A DNA stretch of 64,000 nucleotides from Patiria miniata (Eukaryota > Echinodermata > Asteroidea > Valvatida > Asterinidae). The notes under the pieces are model-generated. The model was not told the DNA's origin, searched no databases, and saw nothing but the letters and a program-made list of their open reading frames with translations. Below are positions 39,501 to 51,500 of the stretch, piece by piece. Position numbers and translations under genes: made by a program. Location of the stretch: contig NW_024037076.1 of NCBI RefSeq assembly GCF_015706575.1, positions 4,870,777 through 4,934,776 on the forward strand. The letters run 5' to 3'. The stretch's first letter is position 1. Each line of letters starts with the position of its first letter.

Positions 39501-42500
39501 TACGATTCATTCGCTCAGAATAGCTGATGCAATGAATCCAAACTTGAAGATGACGTGTAAATTTATGATGATCTTTTTTTTTCAAAAAAATTGTGGTATC
39601 GCACCTCAGAGCGTCTAGAATTCAAAAATTGGTGATGGAAAACCCCAATACTGAATTTACAGAATCTCCTCGACACAACTTTGATCCTATAAATACTTTG
39701 GTTGCAGTGTTTTAACCAGATTCTAACCAGATTTCTTTTCAGATTCTTACCAGCCGACCCCAGCAAACTCAGTGGTTGAGTGGTAAGACATCTGCACTAG
39801 TAAGCAGGAGGTCATGGGTTCGAGTTCAACCCAAGTAAGCTTTTGAATTGTGTGTTGCAAGTCCTAGAACACCGAGTACACAGTGTACAAACAAGTGCGA
39901 GTGCACAATAAGCTCTGGCTGTCTTGCATGAAAGTCTTGCGCATGAAATCTATGAAAATGATCACTGCCACAGTTGAAAAATGCAACGCCCAAAAATGCG
40001 ATGCTGATGGCACATATGAAACACCATACTTTAGATGTATACCTTGATTCACAGTGATTTGTGATAAATACCACGTGTCTTTAACATTACTGCACTTATT
40101 TTTTACCTCAATTTACAAACTTTTCATAAACATCTTTCCTTAACTTTTACATACAATTTGTGTTAAGTATCTAATTTATTTTGTTTGCTTTTTATTTTAA
40201 ATTAAAATTTGGTAGTTATATTTTGTGGATAACTTATGGGACTTATTTTGGTCAATTTTCCGGGACAGACAAATGCAAACTATAAGTGCATACGTATGAT
40301 CGAGACAAAGCCAGTTTTCAGATAACTTTCGTCAGGAGTACTTGACAACGGCATGGCATTTGGTCAAATTTGGATCATTTTGGTAAATTTTTGGTCATTT
40401 GGTCAATTTTTGGTCAAAATGTTTGGTCAATTTTCGGGGACAGACAGACAGACCGACCAACCAACCGACCGAACACCAAGTAACATGTAGAAGCTCCTGC
40501 CAGAGCTCAAAAACCCACGCAAATTCCATCCGTGGAATAATTTTACATTCCTGAGCAAGTTCTTCATTCATATTGCCCTTGCTACTTTCTTCATACAGGG
40601 TGAGTAAAAAAAAAAGCGGAACCCAAACACCACAAATTAAATTTCATATTTTAAAAAATATGTAGCATCAAAAATTATAACGACTGGAAAGCCAATTTCA
40701 TAAGCTACTTTCAGATGTAAAAAAACCGAAATTGCTCAATCTGTTCAAAGAATATCACCATTTAAATACAATGACCCTTAAACCTCTTTCGTCCAAAAAA
40801 TGCGATTTCAAGAATCGTCGTCCCATAACTCACATTGTCTTCAAACATCGCAAACGATAAACCTCAGTTTAAAAGTTTGAAGTATTAAACAAAAACATTT
40901 TGAAGGCCCGACTTTAAAAAAAAAAAAGGAATTTTATAAATCATATTGTTTGCATAACCAGGGTTGTAAATAAAGACATTGTGTACTACAGTTGTTGACA
41001 GTTGTTGAAAAAAGTACTCTGTGTCATTTTCTTTGTTGTTCCAAACAGTCAGAATACACAATAAATTGCTTTTTTTGGACGAAACAGGTTTTAGGGTCAT
41101 TGCATTTAAATGGTGATATTCTTTGAATGGATTAAGCAATTCAGTCAGTAATTTTTTTTCATCTTAAAGTAGCATATGGAATTGGCTTTCCGGTCATTAT
41201 TATGTTTGGTGCCTACATATTTTTTAAATATGAAATATATCTTTGGGGTTTTGGGTTCCGCTTTTTTTTTTACTCACCCTGTACAAGCAATGGTAACTCT
41301 GACCTTGGCTCAAAACACATCATATGTGTCTCTGCCAAACTATCTCCATCTACTGAAAGTGTCCACCTGCTGTGTGCAGGTTTCTTGAATAACAAAATAT
41401 AAGCTCGTGTGTCACAGAGCCCTTGTCATCTCTTCCTCTAGTCAGACAAGAATATTGTCCTAAATTTCATGTGTCCAAAGTAGAAGCCTAGGGAACTCTG
41501 TGCCAAGCCCAGTCATTACAGAGGAAAGTCTCATTACAGCCAATTATAACTTCAGAGTGCAGGGAGGTTAAAGGAGTTGTGACATAGTTTATCCTTGAGT
41601 CATTCAGGATTGTCAGATTTTTGTTCTGCCTTGCTGGGAATTACAACAGGTTTCTGATCTCTATGTTACTTTTACATCACACTTAATAAAGCATTGAGTT
41701 AGACATTCTAGAATGGACCTATAATATTTAAGTAAACTTAAATGGAAGGATTACATTTAACTCACTTTTAAATTATTTCTAATGAAGATGAAGTATTGCA
41801 ATAAAGAAAGCTTTTGAACAGACTTTGGAAGCGGGGCAGGTTCTTAATTTTGGAAGCCTAAGAAAAGTAGAGAAGGTACATCACACTGTATGCGATCCAT
41901 TATAACCAAAGATGGAAGGAACAATTTATTTGAGAGTGAAAGCTTATAATTACATCTTTATGTTTGTAGCTTATTTATGTTTATGCAACAACCTACTCAA
42001 AAAAACAAAAAAAGTCATTTTTAATGTCAATGGCAAGTTCAGAGGTAACAGGGACAGAAAAAATGTCACACTTTGGAAACTAAATTTATATAACCAAAAA
42101 AAAACAACCCAAAGAAAAGAATTATGAAAGATGTAAATCTTGAAAACAAACTAATGTATGGTATTCCATATGTGCCATCGGCGTCGCGTTTTTGGTCGTC
42201 GCATTTTTATGCTTTAGCAGGGATCATTTTGATCGATTTCATGCAAGACTTTCATGGAATACTTCTTGCAACACTGCCAGAGCTTATTGTGCACTCGCGC
42301 TGTACAATATTTCGGACACCATTTTGTGTAGTTGTTGGATGGTATCCAGAAGAAGGAAATGTCCCCAAAAGGTGGGCAGGGTGCGATTTTTAAGCTCTGG
42401 CAGGAGCTTCTATGTCACTTGGTGGTCCGTCGGTCGGTTGGTCGGTCCGATGGTCTGTCTGTCTATCCCCAAAAATTGACCAAAAGTATGGTGTTCCATA

Positions 42501-45500
42501 TGTGCCATTGCCATTGCATTTTTCGCCAGAGCTTATTGTGCACTCGCACTTGTTTATAATGATAGCATAATGCTCACTCACCTCAAAATGTGTTCCTTGG
42601 AATGAATTACGCATATCCCGTCCAAAAATAAATATTCCATCGGTCTTAACATTTGCTGGGACACTTCTTGTAAGGCTAGCCGTCTCCGTCACGTTGCAAT
42701 CGGTTATTAGATTCGCGTTCTGACCATTTACACTTAAAGCTATCCTGTGCCATCTGTAGGTACAAAAGAAAACCAAAGTTTATTTATAACATTTCTTTAG
42801 GCCCTCCATACAATATAAATGACTTCACAAGTATACAAATACAATGCAATGCAATGCAAAGCAACGCAATGCAACACAGCCCAGCGCAACGCACCAATGC
42901 AATGTAACGCAACGCCAATGCAACGCAATGCCAATGGAACGCAACGCAATGCAGCACAACCCAACACAACGCAACACAACGCCAATGCAACGAAACGCAA
43001 CACAATGCCAATGCAATGAAATGCATCGCAAAGCAGAGCAACACAATATTCAACGTAACGCAATGCAATCATATTGGATTAAAGCATTGTTAATGCAACC
43101 ACATGTATTGATAAATATAATGTAATGTGAAACTAACTACATGTACAGTGTGAAACAACATCGGTAACAGACTAACAGGTTAATGTTTAGGATTATACTC
43201 ATAATTAACCATTTTGTGCAAATTATGAAGTTATGTGGGTAAAGTGTTCATTTCTGAAACTTTAGCTTTAGCTGCAAATTCCTGTTTGGAGACATACTTT
43301 TCTGTAATTGAATTTTATTAATGCATTCCTCGAAACGCACCCTTTTCTCACATTCCACTTTAATCATAACCCACATAAACACAATTCTGTCCTTCCCCCC
43401 CCCAAAAAAAAAAAATTGAAAAGAAAGATCTCCCAGAATATTGATCACAGTATAAAACCCGACGGCTAAAAAAATTAAACCACTATGAACTGCACTTTTA
43501 CACACACAAAAAACCCAAAAACGTTTCAAACTTGAAATCTTTCAAAGTTTGTTGACATCGTGCTTAAGTTAAAACAATGGTGGTGATAGAAGTTTATTCA
43601 TATTTCCATAAGGTATAGTGGCCTTTGTAAAAATTAATAATTTAAAGCTTTATTTTTCCTGATCAATCAATTAAGATGTCACATCTGCATCAGCTATAGC
43701 TTCTGTGAACACTCCATCTATACAGGGTGAAGTACAAAAAAAAAACGAAACCAAATGGCAAGACCTATTTTGAATGAACTTTTGCATGTACATGTACATG
43801 TAGTACTTTCAAAATCTAGGATATGATAGCCAAATCAATGAGCTTTCTTTTTGTACAAGTACCATTCAAATCACTAATGTACTTTTCGAGTTACGGAGTG
43901 TTCAACACAAACACCGTTTTAGTTAGTTTGTCCACGGATCACAAAAAAAGGTAAGAGTTCTTTAAGCAAAACGAAAACAATTCACATGCCTCTCTGAGAA
44001 TGATTTTTTTTTTTCCGTTTTGCTAATAGAACACTTACTCGTTTGTGATTTGTGGACAGAACTTAAAAATGGTGTTTGTGTTCAAAATTCCGTAACTTGA
44101 AAAGTACATCAGTGATTTAAATGAAAGCTCATTGTTTGGGCTTTCATATCCTGGATTTCGAAAGTGCTACAGGCAAAACTTCATTCAAAAATCGGTCCTG
44201 CCATTTGGGTTTATCAAGCACATCAAGCACAAGATATCCAAAAGTTGCGAGTATAATAGCACCTGTCACTGATTTTGACTAGATCCACCACTTGTGACAA
44301 CTTATGTGTTTACAAAGTAACAATCACTTAAATTTCTTCAATCCCTGTCCTGAGTTTTAAAAGCCTTTAAAACCCTTAAAATGGTTTTAAAATCCTTTAA
44401 AACCCTTGCTACGATTGGACAATTCAACTGAACAGTATACAGAAAAGTCGGATCCGGCAAAGAGCCTTGCAAAAACACATTCTTCTATGTTTAATTTGAA
44501 TCTTGTACCATAATCATCATGACACGCAATGCAGAGTAGCTTTTAATGATTTACTTAATTTTTTTTAACATCTAGTTGCACTCATTTAGCATGACCATTT
44601 TGCGTTTTGCAAGTAACAAAGGGACTACCGGTTTATTATTTGAAAGCTTATACTTGGATTGAAATATCATACTGGTACTAAACACCCCATGAAATTATTC
44701 CTGCGCGTGCTGCCATTTACAATGTAGGAGATATCTAGAAATGTAGACGATTTCAGGCCCATCAATTTGACTGATTTTACGAACAAAGAGTGTCATGGAC
44801 GAAATAGTCAATTTTGTGATCAAAAGGTTGTACATAGTTTTTCTCTGTTTTTTTCTTTCTCAAAAAGTGTAATATCTACCGAGCTTAAAATTCAACAGGT
44901 TAGGTTTTGAACATTCTTCGTTGGATTTTGAGTAGGTGTTATTATTGGAAACGCGCAAAATGCTTGAAAGCAATGCCTTTAAATTTTGGGACATTTTCTA
45001 TTCTCCTTCGCATATTTATAGTTGAAACGGGGTCTGTTTTGGTGTATGGACAAATCAAAGTTTGTGATGGGTCCGGGCGGGGTGAATATGCCGAACCAAA
45101 ATTTAATGTTCGCGTCATAGCAGATCGTATTTAGCAGATCGTATTAGGCCTATCGAGGGCAATTTTGACTTGAAAAGAAGCAGACGCCAGGGGAAAAAAG
45201 CGTCGCAACTTTCTCCATCATCATGGCAAAGCGGTTTGTTTTGCTGGTCTGCGGTTGTATTCGCACCTCGAGCTGTTTACATAACTGCGAGCTTGGCGAG
45301 CTTGTATACTCGTTGAGGGAAAGTGCAGCGGTCTAAGGTGATGACCTAAATATCCCACATAAGACCGGACTTGGTCGCAAGTGGTATTTTAAAAACTCTT
45401 CCAGTACAAGTGGGCCAATTAAGGATCAACTTCAAAATGCAAACAGGCAGTTTGATTTCTATTCCTGAGAGCACCGCCAGGACAACTGTATATGCAACAA

Positions 45501-48500
45501 GCATTTCACTTATGTCTTCATCGGTTATGTACATTACAGTGCGTATAAAGAAATGATACATTTAGAGACAAAAATATTTAAAAATACTAGCTCATATTTT
45601 GTTTAATATAGGTTTTCCCGGCCAATTTCCTAAAATGATAATTCACTTCTGAAAATCGGTCATTCATTTTCGTCTGAATTTCAGAATCGCTCTGAACACG
45701 AGTTTCATTTTCGCTACCACAGCATTCGATTCCATTTCAGTTCAATCAATTAATAAGTGATTGAGCAGCACCTTTCATTTATGTCCATTCAGATTCGTTT
45801 AAAAGACTTCTTTTTCGCTTTTAGAGAGCGATTTCAAACAATCACCATTCTATTTCACTTTTAGTTTAATGCCATCGGCACCAGATAAAATAAGGGGTTT
45901 CTTTTTCATCAACCGTCAATCAAATTGGGTGTACCTGAAATCAATTTAGACAAGGCATGCTTACGTAAATGAATGCACAGGTTTCTCAAAACCGAATGCA
46001 CGGGCAATGAAAAAGATTGAACTTTCGTTGAATTGAAATGGAATTAAGGATGTGCATTCAAATGGTGTTGGCAAGAAGAACCACCCTCATGTGATGGTAA
46101 TCATTTTGCTCTTCAAATCAAACTGACAAAAAAATTAAAGTTGTGGTTTTTTTTCACCATTTTTTTCGATGCACATCAGCTCGGTGATTTAAACTGATGA
46201 TAAACGACTTGTTGAACCTTATAACAAACATAGCCCGTCTGACTGAGCGGCCCGGGCGACAGGTGAGGTCTAAGGGAGGTCGAAACATTGCACCCCAGCA
46301 TGCATCACTTTCAGAAGTGACGACAAGAAAACGACTGCCAGCCAGGCACGTTCAAGTAAGGCATCAATACCCTGTCCCCATGGGCTACGCGGACCCCCAA
46401 AAGAAAGAGGATTTAACCTCGGGATCAGGAACTTGGGTGATGAACTCTTGACTACTTCAGAAATATGCGCCTCTTAAAGGTACACAGAATCGTTTGCTTG
46501 ATGTGCATTTTGTTTGAAGCAACAGAATCGCTTGAAATCCAAAGCAGGGTGCATAACGACTATTACCTGTGGAGGTTTCAGCTCGGTGAATATATTTTTA
46601 GAAACCGGAGAAAACATATGTACATTTTGGGGGAGATCTCGTAACTGGATTGCGTTGCTAACGCACGTACAAAAAAGGGGCATACGGGCATCCCATTTTG
46701 ACACCTTCTTCAATGTGTGTTTTCTTCCGAGCAATACCACTTCAGGTGGAATAATTTCTCAGGGAATACCTATACCGGTCCTATCTTGACTTTCAGCAAG
46801 GTTTCTGTACTTTTTCGGGTAATTGCAAATGATCCTACGTGGCTTTAAAAGAATCGGTTTGCATGGTGTCTTTTATGACTTTTTTTTTTTTGGTCTTTTG
46901 GGAGAAAGACACTTTTATTTGACGCCAACTTTTTTTTAGAGGGCTTGTTTGCTGCTTCAGTTTCTTTATACATGTGCTGTAAAGAAATCTACCCTTCCCT
47001 TCAGACTGCTCGGGGGGAAGCCCACAAAGTCTCAAGCTCCCTTCCTTTTTTCTATACAAATGGGGATTTGCACATCAAACACTCTGGATGTTACCAAAGA
47101 CAGCTGCTAGTCCCTTCTTTGAATGTCTTCTAGTTTGCTGCACATGAATGAATGCCTTCCAGTGGATTTGACACGGCGTCATGAAGTCGTCACTGTACTG
47201 CAGGCAAAGGCTAGCTCCAGACGTCGAATATTATTTCGAATATAATTCGAATATTTCCAAAGCTTTGAATCGGACAAGGCATAATGTCGACGTTTGAAGC
47301 ATCCCCTGCATTTTGGTGCCGCTGCAATGTCGTACGCAAACGAATTAAATCATACGACAAACAAGGTGGTTCTCGAACCACGCGCCTCGCCTGGTTTCTT
47401 TTCGGTTTTTTTTGATAGAGTGAGGTGTGCATTGTAGGGTGGCAATGGCAAGGGGAAGTAATGCGGATGAGAGGGCCCTGATCAGTGTAGAAATAATTGT
47501 GGGTAGTAATGAGGGTGAACTGCTAATAATGACCTCAAATGACCTTTGACCTGAGCATGTGCCCTTTCACATCATGGTCATATGAAGGTTCCCATGTTGC
47601 TCTAGTATTACCCAAGTTTAGTTGCAATTGCACTTCAACTTCAGAATGCGAGCAAGTGTACATTTTCAGCCCAGTTGACAACTTGACCTCAGATGACCTT
47701 TGACCTTGGTATGAGACCTTTAACATCATGATCATGTGAAGGTTCCCGTGTTGCATCTATGAATCAAGTTTGGTTCCAATTGGACTTCAACATTTCAAAT
47801 GATACCAATTTTACATTTTCATCCTATTTTACAACTTGACCTCAGATGACCTTTGACCTTGGTATGTGACCTTCGACATCATTATCATATGAAGGTTGCC
47901 ATATCAGGTTTGGTTCCAATTGGACTTCAACTTTTCAAATGAGACCAATTTTTTGTTTAACTTTAACCAAAATACCGCATACATTACATACGGACGTACG
48001 GACATATGTACAGACATAGTGATTGAATGGTCTCTTTCCTGAACTTCGTTCAGGCGAGACAAACATCGGCTTTTGCACTCAATTTGCAGAGCGGCGTAAA
48101 TGGTCACGTTTTACAACATGATACTTGATAGGCCTCCTCATTGCAGCTAAAGACCCACAGGCCGTCGACCAGATATATAGGGCGTACAGTGTTAAAATAT
48201 AAAAGTGAGAGGATTTCAAAAGGACTCTAATAAGTTTCGTCACGTTCTAAAGGTCCCTATATGCCTATTGGATCATTATATAATACTTAGGAAACATTTA
48301 CAAAATCCTTCGGGACCACCAATCGGATGTTACATATAGGGCCTATAGGCGAATCATGGTACGTGATCACATACACGCACGCGACCCCTCCAATGGAAGA
48401 AACCACTATATGCACACAGCAACTGCCCCATGGTGGACAATCTGCACAATACACCCAGCACAATGCTTTCGCCACTGTGAAGGGAGCCTTTTGGTAGAAT

Positions 48501-51500
48501 TGATAGGGTGCACGGCATAGTATACATGTACATGTATGGGATGTGACGAAAAGCCCACAACGAACTTTAAATATAGGATTTTGTACAATTTTTCTTGTAG
48601 GATCACTGGAAGACTAATTGGTAAGAATAGAGCGGTAAAGTACGCATACATCAGCTATTTCAAAAGATAGAATCAATCTGGGCCACATGATGTACTGAAG
48701 TCCTGAACAGATTACAAGCAAAAAAGTAATCGCATACATTTACGAGATTGAGTCCATCAGCTGCAGTTCAACAAACAAGGTTCCACAGTCATATTTATAT
48801 CCAAAATATAGGACGAATGGCTGGAGTATAGTGCTAGTTATTAAATTACTGAACGAATTATTTTGGTATGATTTCCTTTTTTGTATTGTCGACTTTATGC
48901 TAATGTTAATCCTTGTGGTTTTGGTGGGTTTTTTTTAACATCCCAACGAAAGAAACAATCTATAGAGCATATTTGTGATATCATATCTAATAGAATGATT
49001 TGATTTGTCTCAAAGTTTAATTTGTTTGACACTTTCACGAAGGGGGCACAAAGCTCTATGTACGATTCGGAGAAAAAAACATATCAACTTAATCTTCTTG
49101 ACAAGATTGTTGTATCCTATATTACCTCCAGAACTTGAAGTAACATTTCTACACGTATCATGCGACAAAGTAGATGTCCTCACGCACATTCACAGCTTGA
49201 CACAAGGGCTTGACAAGACACCTGGTTAACGAATATGAATGGAGGGGTGGTAGCCCTCAATTTGTAGCCTTAAAGCCCAGTGTCAAAGATCAAACTGTGC
49301 ATTTCTTCCGATTCAACCACAATTACCAGGCCTGCAGGGGCAGATAGCATGATTTTCCAACAACGACGTTCAGAACATGTGAAGATGTCGGCAGACAACT
49401 GAATTCTAATCAGGAAGTAATTACTTAAAGGCGCCTTCCCTTTCCTACACCCCCGTCTAGGTAAATGAACTGCCCCGTTTGGAGAAAGTTGCTGAAGGAA
49501 GCACAATTGAGCAATCGCACCGAATTTTTTATCATCCACCCATGCGGCGTGGGGCGGGTTCAACAATACGAATGCATAAAAAAAATCCGCGTATAGTCCT
49601 CCAACAATTTATAGCGGGCAAATGCGGCAATTCCCCTGCCCTGACACAAGCCAGAAATGTCCCCCTAGGGATGCACGCGGGGTCGCGACAGCTGTGATAG
49701 GGAAAAACTATGTTCAGATCTGTTTCTGTAACATGTTATCGGTGGGATAACCTTAAATCGAGGTCATGGAGCATTACAAGCGGCCCGCAGGTTGTCATCG
49801 TGACCCAAACAATTCCACTGCAAGCAACCGACTTGGAAGACTTTTGTATAGGCTAGAAAGAAATATATTCATCTGCAATGTTTATAAGAAAGAGATCCTC
49901 CGTTGCCAACCTCTTACCACATTTGCCAGCCACGCTCCAAAATACATATCGTTTTTTCCCTTCACTTGCTGTTTCTGTCACTTGGTTTTCCATGTTTTCC
50001 TTGTTTTTTCCCCGTAATCAGTTGCATGCAACCTGTTACAGCGCGTAATTTACATTCACGTCGTCATTTGTTTTTAACATTACATGAACAAAATGTTATC
50101 AAGCACTGAGCGTGGCAGCTATACACCTTCCTCGAATTTGATGCATGGGATCCCATGCATGCCATTATGGATGGAAGAATTTCAAATTGAAATGTATACA
50201 GTCCGTGCAGACAACTCGAGTATGGCCTTTGGTAAACAAGACGAAACAAGCCTTGTAAAACTGTTTCCAGAGCTCCCCAAATTCTATTCAATTGATTCAG
50301 AATGGCTATTCACTGGAAGTCTATCCATGCCAAGTGCACAATGGGTCTGATTCAGCTTATTACGGGGTAATCCTATATGATAGCACTGCCCGGCTCTCTT
50401 CACCAGCCAACAGCCAGGCTAAATCACAAGTGAAGGTCAGCCAGTCAGTCCAGTAGGGGAGTCAGTCAGTCAGTCAGTCAGTGTGTCCGGTACAAAAGGA
50501 CTAGAGGCTGGCCCTCTCTGTGACCATACAGTACAACTTCAATTTCTAGAACGTAATGCATACAAGTCTGTAAAATGTTTTCAACCACTCTTTGGATGCA
50601 ATGCACATAATTTTTTTTATACATGTATATAATTATTCATTCCCTTCGGTACAGCCACACTAACTTGCCCTCAAAACACCAACATTTTAAAGTTGGAATC
50701 GGTAGGAACAGTGGTTCTGATACAGTGGAACCCCGCCGCAGTGCAATATGTCAAAACGTTAGCGCGCGAAGTGCGGCTAATTAGCTTCTGATTGCTAGCT
50801 CGGTGGCTCGTGCTGGGAGGAGCAGTGTGGTCGAATTCAGGCAGCAGCACCATGCTAGTATCGCTGCGTACAGTTGACATGTGTCGGGCAAATGGACCCT
50901 GTGGCCACCTCTCTACTCTCCAGCATGCCCGGCATAAACAAGGCTAGATGTCGCACGGGGTTAATCAAGAAACCCAGGGCATTCCGCTGTTGATCCTACT
51001 TGCTGATCGATAGGCCTGGATACGAGCTTTCTCCTTCTCAATCTTGATACTGTGTTTTTTTTCTACAAACGTGGCAAAGGGCAAATTTAGCCCCAGTTGG
51101 CCCCAGTGGGCCACAGCGAACCAAACATGTCATGCTCTGTGGATACCATAATTTAAGGCTACTGGAATTTCGAGCTGATAACGTAACGGTCAAAGGATTT
51201 GCTGTCCGACGAACCCGAAAATTGAAAATAAGATCAACCACGTATTCTGTACACATCAACTTATTTTCAAGTTTTTAAATCGTAAAGCATGTTATTGTGC
51301 GTGGATAAATCTGTTGACAGTTTGGTACCTACACACTCAATACTAATTCTTAAGATCTGGCATGGCCTCCATGGATCTGGTGAGGCTGTCACGCCCCAAC
51401 TTTACAGCAATGGTCCCAAATATAGTTGGGGCAGTCCCAACTATAGTTGGAATTGTCCCAAATATAGTTGGGACCGGACGTAAGGTGGATCTCGACATGA

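Noticed and set aside
42797..43072. Cys/Ala/Leu-rich open frames on both strands
   Set aside because: Produced by the pentanucleotide satellite, which lacks stops in several frames.
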